A stretch of 63,080 bases of DNA, from positions 1-63,080 of the forward strand of contig BJHK01000023.1 of the NCBI GenBank assembly GCA_014192425.1, in the 5' to 3' direction. Within the stretch, counting starts at the first letter, position 1. Each line of letters opens with the position of its first letter. Origin of the DNA: Planctomycetia bacterium (lineage in GTDB: Bacteria > Planctomycetota > Planctomycetia > Pirellulales > UBA1268). Made by a program: the position numbers and the translations under genes. This document shows positions 30,559 through 40,788 of the stretch, piece after piece. Under the pieces are notes generated by a model. That model saw nothing but the letters and a program-made list of their open reading frames with translations, made no database searches and was not told the DNA's origin.

Positions 30559-33285
30559 ATGACACGCCCAAAGTTGCCCCGCATGGCCCCGAACGTCGCG
30601 TGGGCGCTGCTGCTGGCCGCCTGCCTGGGCCAGCCGGCCGCCTGGCCCGCATCCTGGCACCAGACCGTGGAGAAGATGCCGGTCGAAACCAACGCCAAAG
30701 GGCACGGGGTGGCCTTCAACGTTCCCGCCGGGTTCGCCGTGGAGCGGCTGTTCGTCGTGCCCAAGGACGAGCTCGGCTCGTGGGTCTGCCTGACGAGCGA
30801 TCCCCAGGGTCGGATCTACGCCGCCGCCGAGGGAAGCGCGGGCCTGGCGCGGATCACGCCCGCGCCGCTCGACGGCAGCGGACCGACGGTCGTGGAGAAG
30901 GTGCCCGTGCCACTCGGCGGGGCCCAGGGTCTGCTGTGGGCGTTCGACGCGCTGTACGTCGTCTGCAACGGCAAGGACAACGGCCTGCATCGCCTGAGCG
31001 ATTCCGACGGCGACGGCATGCCCGACGCGGTCACGACGCTGCGCCGCTTCAAGGGCTCCGGCGAGCACGGCCCGCACAACGTGCTCCTGTCCCCCGACGG
31101 AACCCGGTTGCTGATCGTCTGCGGCAATCACACGAAGCTGCCGTTCAACGCCCGTGACGTCACCGAGCCGCAGACGATGGGAGGCATTCGCACCAGCCAG
31201 CGGCGCGTGGAACTGGCCGCCGACGGGGCCAGCCGGCTGCCGGCCAACTGGGACGAGGATCAGATCATCCGTCGGATGTGGGATGCCAACGGACACGCCG
31301 TCGGCGTCCTCGCGCCCGGAGGGTTCGTGGTCAGCACCGACCCCGAGGGGCGGTCGTGGGAGGTGTGGACGGGCGGCTACCGCAATGCCTACGACATGGC
31401 CTTCAACGCCGACGGCGAACTGTTCGTCTACGACTCCGACATGGAATGGGACTTGGGCACGCCGTGGTACAAGCCGACCCGCGTCAATCATGCCACCAGC
31501 GGCAGTGAACTGGGCTGGCGTTCCGGCTCCGGCAACTGGGCACCCGGGCTGCCCGACTGCCTGCCGGCGCTGGTCGACATCGGCCCCGGCTCGCCGGTGG
31601 GCGTGGCCTTCGGTTACGGCACGCGGTTTCCCCCCCGCTACCAGCGGGCGCTGTTCGTCTGCGACTGGACGTTCGGCACGATGTACGCGATCCATGTCCA
31701 GCCGGACGGCTCGACCTACAAAGGGGAAAAGGAGGAATTCCTGTCGCGGACGCCGCTGCCGCTCACCGATCTCACCGTGGGCAAGGATGGCGCGCTGTAC
31801 TTCGCCGTCGGCGGCCGCGGCGGGCAGAGCGAGCTCTACCGGGTCGTCTACACCGGCAGCGACCCGACGGCGCCGGTCGAGTACCGGCAGTCCGACGAGG
31901 GCGGCCTGCGGGCGACCCGTCGAAGCCTGGAGGCCTTCCATCGCCGGGCCGAGGATTTGGCCGCCGCGGTGGCGGCGGCGCTGCCGCAGCTTTCCAGCCC
32001 CGACAGGTTCACCCGCTACGCGGCCCGCGTCGCACTCGAGCACCAGCCCGTCGCTGCCTGGCAGGAGAAGGCGCTGGCGGTCGCGGATGCACGCGGCCTG
32101 ATCGAGGCGGCGATCGCCGTTGCCCACCAGGCCGAGCAGACGGCGAGCCCGGCCGTGCTGGCCGCGCTCGAGCGGATCGACCCGGCAGGGCTCGACGCTG
32201 CGGGAAAGCTCGACCTCGTCCGCGCGTATGAGCTCGCGCTGATCCGCCTCGGCAACCCGCCGGCCGACGCCCGGGCCCGGATCGTGTCGCGCATCGCCCC
32301 GCTCTTCCCATCGGGCGAATACGAGCTCGATCGGGCACTGTCGGGCCTGCTCGTCGCCCTGCGGGCGCCCGGCATCGTTTCCCGGCTCATTGCGCTGCTC
32401 GCGGCCCCGACCGCCTCCGCGAGTGCCACGAACGTCGCCCCCTCCGAGGCGGATCTGCAGCGGCTCATCGAGCGCAATGGAGGCTATGGCAAGGCCGTTC
32501 GCGACACGCTCGCCAAACGAGCCGATCTGCTCCAGGTCCATTACGCCTACGTGCTGCGCACGATCGACGATCGCGCTGCCTGGACGATCGCCGACCGCAA
32601 TCGCTACCACGACTGGTTCGGCCGGGCCCGCGAGTGGGGCGGTGGCCACAGCTTCCAGAAGTTTCTCGATGCCGTCGAGAAGGAGAGCATGCAGGGCCTG
32701 CCCGAGGCTGACAGGCTGGTCATCGAGGGCCTGCGCCGGCGGTATGTGCCGCCGCCGCTGCCGACGCCCGAGGGCCCCGGCCGGCAGTGGACGACGGACG
32801 CCGTGCTCCAGGCCGCCGTGACCGGTCTCGCCGCGGGCACCCGCGACTTTGACCGCGGCGCCCGGATGTTCGCCGCCGCCCGCTGCGTGGTCTGCCACCG
32901 ATTCGGCAACGACGGCGGCTCCACCGGACCCGATCTCACGCAGGCCGGTGGCCGGTTCCAGGTCCGCGACATGGTGGAGGCGATCTGCGAGCCGAGCAAG
33001 GTGATCTCCGACCAGTACAAGGGGAGCATCGTGCAGACGGCCGACGGCCGGGTGCTCACCGGGCGGATCGTCGCCGAGTCGCCGACGGCGGTCACGATCT
33101 TCACCAACCCCGAGGACGCAACCGCGTTCATCGAACTCGAGCGGGCCGCCATCGAGGAGATCCTCCCGGCCCGCGAATCGCTGATGCCGCGGGGGCTGCT
33201 CGACCAGCTCAACGAGTCGGAGGTGCTCGACCTGATCGCCTACACGCTGTCCCGCGGGGACCGCAAGGATCCGCGGTTCAAGTGA
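30559..33285 (+). CDS. Secreted beta-propeller/HEAT/cytochrome c protein (planctomycete membrane-bound dehydrogenase type)
   Basis: About 908 residues. A signal peptide (NVAWALLLAACLGQPAAWPA) precedes an NHL/PQQ-GDH-like propeller (GFAVERLFVVPKDELGSW; GYRNAYDMAFNADGELFVYD; HATSGSELGWRSGSGNW). A helical HEAT-like middle (about 450-740) follows, then a C-terminal cytochrome c domain with haem motif CVVCH near residue 775 (ARCVVCHRFGNDGGSTGPDL). This is the domain order of large dehydrogenases abundant in Planctomycetes and Verrucomicrobia, presumed to oxidise a sugar or alcohol in the periplasm. The haem domain (about the last 150 residues) is complete. Confidence 0.88.
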   Translation: MTRPKLPRMAPNVAWALLLAACLGQPAAWPASWHQTVEKMPVETNAKGHGVAFNVPAGFAVERLFVVPKDELGSWVCLTSDPQGRIYAAAEGSAGLARITPAPLDGSGPTVVEKVPVPLGGAQGLLWAFDALYVVCNGKDNGLHRLSDSDGDGMPDAVTTLRRFKGSGEHGPHNVLLSPDGTRLLIVCGNHTKLPFNARDVTEPQTMGGIRTSQRRVELAADGASRLPANWDEDQIIRRMWDANGHAVGVLAPGGFVVSTDPEGRSWEVWTGGYRNAYDMAFNADGELFVYDSDMEWDLGTPWYKPTRVNHATSGSELGWRSGSGNWAPGLPDCLPALVDIGPGSPVGVAFGYGTRFPPRYQRALFVCDWTFGTMYAIHVQPDGSTYKGEKEEFLSRTPLPLTDLTVGKDGALYFAVGGRGGQSELYRVVYTGSDPTAPVEYRQSDEGGLRATRRSLEAFHRRAEDLAAAVAAALPQLSSPDRFTRYAARVALEHQPVAAWQEKALAVADARGLIEAAIAVAHQAEQTASPAVLAALERIDPAGLDAAGKLDLVRAYELALIRLGNPPADARARIVSRIAPLFPSGEYELDRALSGLLVALRAPGIVSRLIALLAAPTASASATNVAPSEADLQRLIERNGGYGKAVRDTLAKRADLLQVHYAYVLRTIDDRAAWTIADRNRYHDWFGRAREWGGGHSFQKFLDAVEKESMQGLPEADRLVIEGLRRRYVPPPLPTPEGPGRQWTTDAVLQAAVTGLAAGTRDFDRGARMFAAARCVVCHRFGNDGGSTGPDLTQAGGRFQVRDMVEAICEPSKVISDQYKGSIVQTADGRVLTGRIVAESPTAVTIFTNPEDATAFIELERAAIEEILPARESLMPRGLLDQLNESEVLDLIAYTLSRGDRKDPRFK

Positions 33286-33297
33286 CGGCCGCCGTCA
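33283..33297. other. Palindrome spanning two convergent stop codons
   Basis: TGACGGC (33283-33289), one base, GCCGTCA (33291-33297): each arm begins with a stop codon of one of the two convergent genes. Same motif as at 17139-17152. Confidence 0.6.
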
Positions 33298-34830
33298 GCG
33301 GTCGTCGGCGTCCTCGGCGGGGGGCTCCGCTGCGGGCGCCTCTCCGGCCGGGGCATCGGCGTCTTCCGAGGCCGGTGCCGGAGCGGGCCGCGGTTTCGGC
33401 TTCTTCACCGGAGTCGGCACGGGAAACGCGTCCGGGACCGGACGCTTCGGCGCCAGGCAGACGAGCAGCCCGTCGGCGGAGGCGAGAAACAGTCGATCGT
33501 TCACCACGTTCACGATCGGCATCGTCAGGCAGCCGAGGCAGAACCGCGCCCGCCGCTCGCCGGTCGCCATGTCGATCGCGGACAGCCGTCCCACGTGGTC
33601 GATGAGCCAGACCCGATCGCCCCCCACGGCCAGCACCTTGCCGGCCACCCGGCAGCGCCAGACCGGGCTGCCCGTGTCGGCGGTGAAGGCGGCGAGGCCG
33701 TCGTCGCCGAGTGAGACGACGATCGTGTTGCCCCCCAGAAACGGCCCCGCATCGGGCGTGCCGTCGAGCACCACGTGCCAGCCTGTCCGCAGGCCACGCG
33801 GTCCGCCGGTCGAGAAGTCGACCCGGGCCAGGTCGCCGGCGACGGTGGCCGCGAAGATCGACGTGCCGCGCACGATCGGGGTGTCGGTCGGCTGCGCGAG
33901 CAGGTCGAACTCATATCGGTCCCAGCCGGCGTTGGTCCGTTCGAGGGCGATGAGCAGGCCGTTCGTCGTCGTCCAAGCGATGCCGTCACCGAAGGGCATG
34001 ACGGGCCGATCGACCCGGCCGCCGGCATCCACGGAAACGGGCAACTGCCTGTCGGTCACGAGCCGGGCCTGTGCGGCTGCGGCCTTGCGGCCGGGACGCG
34101 GCCGTCGCGCCCCCGCGCCATCGTCGCCGCGGCCTGCCTGGGCGGGTGCGGCCGCCGGCTGCTTCGTGGCTGCGTCGCGCAACGGATTGGCGACGCTCCG
34201 GTGGAGGCGGCCTCCGGAGAGCGGGACGTAGATCGATTCACCGATCGGCGCGGCCGTCGCGGTCGGAGTGCCGACGCGTTCCCGCCAGCGGATGCCGCCG
34301 CCGTCGGCCTCGAGGGCGACGAGGCCGAGGTCGCCGCCGACGGCGACCGTCTTGCCGCCGATGCCGGCCGGCAGCAGCGCGCCGCCGACGCCGCCGACTT
34401 TCGTGGACCACAGCACGCTGCCCGGGGCAGGGGGGTGGGGCAGCGGCGGAGCCGCCGCGGCATCCCCCTCTCCGTCGCGTCCGGCAGCCGGGGTATCGCC
34501 GGGGGCCGCCTGGGCCGTCGGGCTCCCCGCGGCGCCGGCCGGTCCGCGGCCGGTCGCGATCGCATGCATGGTTCCATCCTCGGCGCTGGCGACCACGATG
34601 CCGTCGCCGATCGTGACGTGCCGCAATTGTCCCCGCGTCGACTCGAAGGGCAGGCGCACGATCCACTCGCGGATCAGCCCCGCCCGGTCAGCGATGAATT
34701 CGTCGGCGGGGGTGCCGGCATGGCAGCCACGATCACCACAATCGTCACAGTCGGCCCGCGTCGGCACCGCCAGGATGGCCGGGGCGACGATCGCGGCTGC
34801 GAGCAGAAGTCGGTGGACGGGAGTGGACAT
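33295..34830 (-). CDS. Secreted PQQ-like beta-propeller protein
   Basis: 511 residues. The signal peptide (LLLAAAIVAPAILAVPTRA) is followed by a cysteine cluster (CDDCGDRGC) and repeated PQQ-enzyme-like blades (GGKTVAVGGDLGLVALEADG, PIVRGTSIFAATVAGDLARV, PVWRCRVAGKVLAVGGD). Two low-complexity Ala/Pro inserts interrupt the propeller, and the C-terminus is Pro/Glu/Ala-rich. No dehydrogenase active-site residues are evident, so a binding or assembly role (BamB-like) is as likely as catalysis. It runs divergently from the 1340-residue gene. Confidence 0.75.
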   Translation of the reverse strand: MSTPVHRLLLAAAIVAPAILAVPTRADCDDCGDRGCHAGTPADEFIADRAGLIREWIVRLPFESTRGQLRHVTIGDGIVVASAEDGTMHAIATGRGPAGAAGSPTAQAAPGDTPAAGRDGEGDAAAAPPLPHPPAPGSVLWSTKVGGVGGALLPAGIGGKTVAVGGDLGLVALEADGGGIRWRERVGTPTATAAPIGESIYVPLSGGRLHRSVANPLRDAATKQPAAAPAQAGRGDDGAGARRPRPGRKAAAAQARLVTDRQLPVSVDAGGRVDRPVMPFGDGIAWTTTNGLLIALERTNAGWDRYEFDLLAQPTDTPIVRGTSIFAATVAGDLARVDFSTGGPRGLRTGWHVVLDGTPDAGPFLGGNTIVVSLGDDGLAAFTADTGSPVWRCRVAGKVLAVGGDRVWLIDHVGRLSAIDMATGERRARFCLGCLTMPIVNVVNDRLFLASADGLLVCLAPKRPVPDAFPVPTPVKKPKPRPAPAPASEDADAPAGEAPAAEPPAEDADDR

Positions 34831-35017
34831 TGGAGGGATTTGTCCTGCGGACGAGGATGGGAACGAATGCCATACCAACCTTAGTTCCAAGAACGATGGG
34901 GGGCAAAAACGCCCGCCGAGCGGGACATGCCCCGGTCGTGCTCGTGGTCGGCAGGCGCCGCCTCGTGTTCCACCGTCTGTTAGGATCGCCCGGTCACGCC
35001 CCCGGTTCACGCCCGCC

Positions 35018-38000
35018 ATGCCCCCATCCGCCGTGAGTCCCGCCCCGAGAAGTCCGGCCGCGATCGTCCTCGGGTACTTCAACTTCTCGTCCGGTGCGTT
35101 CGATCCTCACGCCTGGCAGGCGCTGAGCGAGCTGTATGCGGATCTCGAGCCTCCGTCGCCGGCGGGGGCCGTCAGCGAATCCCCGCACGCCGCGGCTGCC
35201 GCGGCCGCGCTGCTCGTCGACCGGTTGCGGGACCTGGAGCCGATCGATCCGGCGTTTCGCGACGCGGGCCAGGCGCGGGCGGTGCTCGACATCGTCTTCA
35301 ACCGGCTGCTCCCCGCCTACCGCGGGTTTCACGGCGACCTTCTCGAGCATCAGCCGCCGGGGGCGATCGAGCGGCCCTTCTTCCTGATGAGCGCCGCTCA
35401 GGCCGTGCTTGCGGTGGGCGGTCCGTGGGACGATCCGCAACCCATCGTGGACCAGGCGATCGAGCGGCTCAACGACTACGTCGGCTGGCGGCCGGTGGCG
35501 GTGCTGGAGAACGGCCGGCTGTCGGAGCCGTATCGGCACGAGCGCGTCCGGCCGGTGCCCGTGTGGATGGCCGGCGCCGGCGCCGCCCACGGCCGCTACG
35601 GCCGGCTCGTGGCCACCGCGATCGACATCCTGCGCGAGGCGCCGGCGGAGCTCGTCCGCCAGGCCGACTTCGACCTGGAGATGCTCGAGGAGTTGGCGTT
35701 CGACCCGCGCGCCTTCGACTTTCTCCATCCGGCCGCGAGCCGGCCCAACTATCTGTTCGGCCTCTGGGACCCCGCCCGGATCGACGCCCGGGGCAACTAT
35801 CGGCGCATGGTCGTCCAGCAGGCGACCCTCGATGGCATCCTCTCCTGGCCCGAGACACAGGCGATGGCGGCCGGAAAATCGGCGACGGACGACGAACTGC
35901 GCTGGGAATCGGCGGCCGTGCTCGCCGGCGTCATGCTCATGGCCTCCGGCCTCTCCGGCCGGGGGCCGGGGGCCGTGCAGGCGGCCCTGCCGCTGGCCGA
36001 CCTGCTGCCGCGGATCGCGGGATACCGCGACGAGTTCTACCGCTGGCTGCTTTCCCGGCTGCCCGCCGGGCATCGGGGGCGGCTGGAAGAGGAGGCGGCC
36101 CGCCTCCGGCAGCCCTTCGGGGGCGTGCGCCGGCACATCAATGCCGTGCTCGCCGGCAGGCGGGCCTGCCAGGTGGAGAGCGTGGCTCTGGCCGCCGTGC
36201 TCGCTCGCATCGGCCGAGCCGAGGGGGCGGAACGGATGGCGGGTGCCGTGCCCGCGGCGTCGGCCCGATTGTTGTCCCGGATCACCAGCAGCGTCGTCGC
36301 CGCGCAGCAGGCGCTGGTCCACGGCCGCGGTGATCCCGCTTTGGCGCTCGAGCACCTCGACGCCGCCGCCGACATTCTGTTTCGCGCCGTCGGCTGCGGG
36401 GCCGCCGTCGATCCCTGGAACATCCTCGGCCTGTCCGGGCAGTTTCCCCTCCACGAGCCGGGGGGCGAGAGCCTGCCCGATCCGCGTGTGGACGACCTCG
36501 TGCTCGCGACCGGGTCGATCCTCGACGGCTACGCGGCCGCATGGCGGCAGGCCGGGCTTGACGGTCCGCAGGCGACGGCCGCGCGGGCCGCGGCGGCGCT
36601 TGAGCGACTCGCCGGCTGGTGGGACAAGTTTGCGACCACGACCGTGTCGGGCGTGCCGCACCTCTCCGGTCGTGAGGCCTTCGACTCGGCGCGGGAGGTG
36701 ATCGAGGCGCTCACCCGGCGCCGCGCGTTCGCCCCGGCCTCGCCTCCCCCGGGGTTCTGGCGGCGTGAGGTGGCCGGCTTCTCGTCGCCACGGACACATG
36801 CCCAGGCGGCCGCCGCCCTGCTGCACGAGGGAGACCTCGACGGTGCGGTCGGCCTGCTCGTCCACTGGGCGTCGCTGCTGGAGGGCCCGGCCATCGAGCG
36901 CACCGGGCCGATCTGGCTCGGCGCCGCGAACCGCTGGCTCGGCCAGGCGTTCGCCGACCGCACGCCCGCCGGCCGGGGGCGGGTGCGCCGGTTCCTGGAA
37001 CTCATCGAGGCCAACACCAGCGGCGTCCTCGATGTCATCGAGGCGGCTGCGGCCGGCGATCGTGCCGGCGAGCGTCGGCCGCCGGACGACGACGAGCAGG
37101 CCGATGCGGACGAGAGCGTCGCCTCCGCTTACGAGACGATGGTCTGGCACGACTCGGCCGACGACGGCGTGGATGGCGGCATGGTGGACGTCGATCTTCC
37201 CGGCGGGGATGCGGTCAACGGCCTTGCGGCCGTGGAGCACGCGGCCGCATTCCTCGTCGGCAGCACGAAGCTCCTGCGCCGGACCGTCACCAGATGGTGC
37301 AGCGAAGCCGGCGGCGGCGCGGCCGAGGCGGCGCCGGGCCGCGAGGAGCTCGATGCCGTGATCGGGTGGGGGCATTCGCTGGGCCGGCAGCGGCGGCTGC
37401 TGCTCCGCGCTGCACTGGCCGTGGCCGGCCGCGAGACCGGGCCGGCGCCGGGCGTCTCGCCGGCCGAATACGACCGGCTTCGCTGGCAGCGGGACGCCGT
37501 CGTCGAGAAGCTCATCGATGCGGTGGTGCAGGTTTCCGAGACGCTCTGGATCCTGTCGGCCCGCCTGCGGATGCGCCGGCGTCGGGCCGCCACGCGGTCC
37601 CCTCGCGGCCGGTCGCGGCGGGCGATCGGCAACCTGTTCGCCGCCTGCTTCTCCGGCGACGTGGCCGAGGCCCGGCGGCACCTGGCGGCTGTCCGGAGGC
37701 TCCTCGAAGGCAAGCCGGTGCTCTACGTGCCGCTGTCGCGCGGCGGCCGGCCCGACAGGATCGCGCGGGCCCGGATCCGCGCCCGGCTCCTCGAGCGGCT
37801 GGCGGCCTGCCTGCCCCGGCTGGGCCTCGTCGCCGAGACGTCGGCCATCGTCCAGCTGGCCAAGCAGCTCGAGGTGGCCCGGCCGCCGGGGGCGGCGAGC
37901 GTCAGCGAGTTCGACCGCGTCTTCGAGGCGGGCACGGCGGCGCTCGTTGAGCGGATCGTCGTCAGCGCGGCGACGCCGGCGGCGGACGAGGCCGCGCCTG

Positions 38001-39040
38001 ACCATACGCTCGTGACCGAGCGGATCCTCGCCGGCCTCGCGGCGCTCGTGCCACGGCTGCTCGAGACCTGGCTGCAGCATGCCCGGCAGCTGCGGCTGTC
38101 GGTCCTGGAGCGGATTCGCGACGACAAGGCGTTCGCCGCCGTCCGCGAGTTCATCGAGCGCTATGGCAGCGGCCTGTTCACACAGCAACTGCTCGCCCCG
38201 CCGTCGCTGCGCGGCATCCTCCGCGCCGGCGTCCGGGCCCACCTCGAGCGGCTCCTCGAGGACATGGAACCCGACATCGGCGCCGAGCCGGAGCCGGGGG
38301 TCGTCGAGCGGCCCGCGCCGCGCCGCCCGGTGCGGCTCCTCGAGGATCTTGCCAGCGGCGTCCTGCCGCTGCGGCAGGCGGCGGGACGGCTCCGGCTCGT
38401 GCTCGAGAGCGTGGCGGAGAACCATGCCGAGTACCGCGACTGGAACTCGACCACCACCCAGTCGGACCGGGGGGAATGCCTGCACATCCTCCTCGCCTTC
38501 CTGCGCCTGAAGGCGGAATACGACCGCATCGCCTGGACCTTGCGACCGGTGAGCATCGCCCACCGCGTGCTCGCCAGGCATGGCGCGACGGAGGCCGCGG
38601 AGGCATGGCGCGGCCGGATGCGCGACGAGACCGACGCCACGGCCGGCGCGCTCCGCGACCGGCTTGTGGAACTGGAGGCGAAGTCGGGCGTCCGGCTGGC
38701 GAGCGTGTCCGACCGGGTGCGCCGGCCGTTCACGGCGGCCCTCGAGCAGGACGAACTCGAGGCCCTCGTGGCGCCGGCCGTCGCGGAGGTGCATACGGGC
38801 ACTCCGCCCGGGGCCGCCGCCCGGCTGGAGGCCAAGGCGCTGACCTTCCTCGGCGTGGCGAGCGGTTCGGGGGTCGAGGTGCCGGAGTGGCTGGAGCGGT
38901 TGCGCAGCGGCGTCGAGCGCAGCCTGGAGCGGGCCGAGGCGGGTGGCCTGGAGGAGTCGAAGACGATCCTCTCGGCGCTGGCGGAGGCAGTGCCGCTGGC
39001 CCGGATGCCGTGGGTCGCCCTGCGGGCGGAACTCCCCTGA
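35018..39040 (+). CDS. Very large protein of unknown function (1340 aa)
   Basis: A cytosolic, overwhelmingly alpha-helical protein without signal peptide, membrane helix or recognised catalytic motif. The start at 35018 gives MPPSAVSPAPRSPAAIVLGY. Near residue 690 is an acidic stretch (PPDDDEQADADE) and near 850 a strongly basic one (RMRRRRAATRSPRGRSRR). Blocks such as RLLEDLASGVLPLRQAAGRL and YGSGLFTQQLLAPPSLRGIL look like conserved helical modules. Codon usage is strongly GC3-biased throughout, supporting a real gene; a similarly long open frame on the other strand is its shadow. I recognise no family. Confidence 0.8.
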   Translation: MPPSAVSPAPRSPAAIVLGYFNFSSGAFDPHAWQALSELYADLEPPSPAGAVSESPHAAAAAAALLVDRLRDLEPIDPAFRDAGQARAVLDIVFNRLLPAYRGFHGDLLEHQPPGAIERPFFLMSAAQAVLAVGGPWDDPQPIVDQAIERLNDYVGWRPVAVLENGRLSEPYRHERVRPVPVWMAGAGAAHGRYGRLVATAIDILREAPAELVRQADFDLEMLEELAFDPRAFDFLHPAASRPNYLFGLWDPARIDARGNYRRMVVQQATLDGILSWPETQAMAAGKSATDDELRWESAAVLAGVMLMASGLSGRGPGAVQAALPLADLLPRIAGYRDEFYRWLLSRLPAGHRGRLEEEAARLRQPFGGVRRHINAVLAGRRACQVESVALAAVLARIGRAEGAERMAGAVPAASARLLSRITSSVVAAQQALVHGRGDPALALEHLDAAADILFRAVGCGAAVDPWNILGLSGQFPLHEPGGESLPDPRVDDLVLATGSILDGYAAAWRQAGLDGPQATAARAAAALERLAGWWDKFATTTVSGVPHLSGREAFDSAREVIEALTRRRAFAPASPPPGFWRREVAGFSSPRTHAQAAAALLHEGDLDGAVGLLVHWASLLEGPAIERTGPIWLGAANRWLGQAFADRTPAGRGRVRRFLELIEANTSGVLDVIEAAAAGDRAGERRPPDDDEQADADESVASAYETMVWHDSADDGVDGGMVDVDLPGGDAVNGLAAVEHAAAFLVGSTKLLRRTVTRWCSEAGGGAAEAAPGREELDAVIGWGHSLGRQRRLLLRAALAVAGRETGPAPGVSPAEYDRLRWQRDAVVEKLIDAVVQVSETLWILSARLRMRRRRAATRSPRGRSRRAIGNLFAACFSGDVAEARRHLAAVRRLLEGKPVLYVPLSRGGRPDRIARARIRARLLERLAACLPRLGLVAETSAIVQLAKQLEVARPPGAASVSEFDRVFEAGTAALVERIVVSAATPAADEAAPDHTLVTERILAGLAALVPRLLETWLQHARQLRLSVLERIRDDKAFAAVREFIERYGSGLFTQQLLAPPSLRGILRAGVRAHLERLLEDMEPDIGAEPEPGVVERPAPRRPVRLLEDLASGVLPLRQAAGRLRLVLESVAENHAEYRDWNSTTTQSDRGECLHILLAFLRLKAEYDRIAWTLRPVSIAHRVLARHGATEAAEAWRGRMRDETDATAGALRDRLVELEAKSGVRLASVSDRVRRPFTAALEQDELEALVAPAVAEVHTGTPPGAAARLEAKALTFLGVASGSGVEVPEWLERLRSGVERSLERAEAGGLEESKTILSALAEAVPLARMPWVALRAELP

Positions 39041-39197
39041 GGCATGCCGAGGGAACGGCTTGTCGTCCTCGCAGGTGCGAAAGCCCCGTTCCCGAGGGAC
39101 GCTCTTCTGGCTGCCGCCACGCGGTTGTATTCTCGAAAGGTCTCGCGTTCCGCCGCCTCGCGCGGCCCCCGACCGGCGTTTCGCCCCCGACCTTGCC

Positions 39198-40436
39198 ATG
39201 ACCATTCCCGTCCTCCGCGCCTCCGAACACCTCCACGACGTGCGCTACGAGATCCGCGGGGCGCTGGCCCGCCGCGCCGACCAGCTGGAGCGCGAGGGTC
39301 ACGAGATCGTCAAGCTCAACATCGGCAACCCCGGGGCCTTCGGCTTCCGCATGCCCGGCTCGATGCGGGTGGCGATCGTCGAGAACCTCCACCAGGCCGA
39401 TCCCTACTCGCACCAGAAGGGGATCTTTCCGGCCCGCGAGGCGGTGGTCATGCAGCAGCAGACCCGGGGCGTGATGGATGTCTCGGCCGACGACGTGTTC
39501 ATCGGCAACGGCGTCTCGGAATTGATCATGATCGCCATGCGGGCGCTGCTCAATCCGGGCGACGAGGTGCTCGTCCCCAGCCCCGACTACCCGCTGTGGA
39601 CGGCGTCGGTCGTGATCCACGGCGCCAACGCGGTGCACTATCCCTGCCCGCCTGAACGCGGCTTCGTCCCCGACCCGGCCGCCATCGAGCGGCTCGTCAC
39701 CGAGCGGACGCGGGCCCTCGTCCTCATCAATCCGAACAATCCGACCGGTGCGGTCTACCCGCGCGAGGTGCTCGAGGCGCTCGTGGCAATCGCCGAGCGG
39801 CGGAACCTCGTGCTCTGTGCCGACGAGATCTACGACGAGATGCTCTACGACAACGCCGAGTTCGTACCGGCGGCGACACTCGCGAAGCAATGCCTGTGCC
39901 TGACGTTCGCCGGCCTGAGCAAGGTCTACCGGGCCTGCGGGCTGCGGGTCGGCTGGCTCGTGTTCTCCGGCGAGCGCGAGCATGCCCGCGACTACATCCA
40001 GGCGGTGGAGCTGTTGGCGTCGCTGCGGCTCTGCTCGAACGTGCCCGGCCAATACGCCGTGCAGACGGCGCTCGGCGGCTACCAGTCGATCTTCGACCTG
40101 ACGCGGCCCGGCGGCCGGCTCCATGCCACCCGCGCCGCGCTCTTGGGTGCCCTGTCGCGGAGCCGCTGGCTCTCGGTCGTGCCGCCGCAGGGGGCGATGT
40201 ATGCCTTCATCCGCGTCCATGCCGAGCGGCTGCCGGGGGGCGTGGCCGGGTTCGACGACCAGCGGTTCGCCCTCGACCTCTTGGAGCGGAAGCACGTGCT
40301 CGTGGCGCCGGGGTCGAGCTTCAACGTCCCCTACCGCGACCACTTCCGGGTCACGCTCCTGCCCGACGCCGACTTGATGGCCGACCTCCTCGGCCGGATC
40401 GAGTCGCTGCTCGACGAGTACGCGGCGGCGGGCTGA
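39198..40436 (+). CDS. alaA: PLP-dependent aminotransferase, AlaA type
   Basis: 412 residues, fold type I class I/II aminotransferase. Family marks: LNIGNPGAFGF, FIGNGVSELIMIAMRALLNP, LINPNNPTGAVYP, ADEIYDEMLYD, the PLP lysine in AGLSKVYRACGLRVGW, and the substrate arginine in RDHFRVTLLPD. The N-terminal region and NGVSELI pattern fit glutamate-pyruvate transaminase AlaA, which makes alanine from pyruvate and glutamate. Stand-alone gene preceded by 157 bases. Confidence 0.88.
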   Translation: MTIPVLRASEHLHDVRYEIRGALARRADQLEREGHEIVKLNIGNPGAFGFRMPGSMRVAIVENLHQADPYSHQKGIFPAREAVVMQQQTRGVMDVSADDVFIGNGVSELIMIAMRALLNPGDEVLVPSPDYPLWTASVVIHGANAVHYPCPPERGFVPDPAAIERLVTERTRALVLINPNNPTGAVYPREVLEALVAIAERRNLVLCADEIYDEMLYDNAEFVPAATLAKQCLCLTFAGLSKVYRACGLRVGWLVFSGEREHARDYIQAVELLASLRLCSNVPGQYAVQTALGGYQSIFDLTRPGGRLHATRAALLGALSRSRWLSVVPPQGAMYAFIRVHAERLPGGVAGFDDQRFALDLLERKHVLVAPGSSFNVPYRDHFRVTLLPDADLMADLLGRIESLLDEYAAAG

Positions 40437-40483
40437 TCGCGGCAACGGATCGCGGGATCGCGGTCGGTCGATCGATGAGCCGA

Positions 40484-40513
40484 TTGACGGCCGAGTGATC
40501 AGGCGTATACACT
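40484..40513 (+). promoter_or_regulatory. Sigma-70-type promoter of the chromosomal toxin-antitoxin pair
   Basis: TTGACG (40484-40489) followed by TATACA at 40506 (16-base spacer) or TACACT at 40508 (18-base spacer). It lies about 50 bases upstream of the antitoxin start. Confidence 0.55.
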
Positions 40514-40563
40514 CGAAGTGGCGACCGACGGCCCGCAAGCCTTGGGTGTTTCGAGGAAAACAG

Positions 40564-40788
40564 ATGGATCTCTTCACCAAATCGATTCAAGGACTGCCGG
40601 CGACGGAGAAGCTGCGGCTCGTCGAGCAAATCTGGGACGACTTGGCGACGCAGGAAGCCCCGATCCCGCTTCCAGAATGGGCTGTCCGCGAAGCCACGAG
40701 GCGGCGCGACGAGATGATTGCCGACCCGCGATTGGGAATGACGCACGCCGACGTGTGGGCCCGCATCGCCTCTTCCCGCCATGCCTAG
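40564..40788 (+). CDS. Addiction-module antitoxin (TIGR02574-like)
   Basis: 74 residues. LPATEKLRLVEQIWDDLATQ followed by a helix-turn PEWAVREATRRRDEMIADP and a C-terminal GMTHADVWARI matches the same small family as the antitoxin in integron cassette I. It overlaps the toxin start by eight bases. Confidence 0.82.
   Translation: MDLFTKSIQGLPATEKLRLVEQIWDDLATQEAPIPLPEWAVREATRRRDEMIADPRLGMTHADVWARIASSRHA

Noticed and set aside
34994-39205. A 1403-codon open frame on the minus strand opposite the 1340-residue protein
   Set aside because: High-GC codon bias of the + strand gene opens the antisense frame; the translation is Arg/His/Gly/Pro-rich with no domain pattern.
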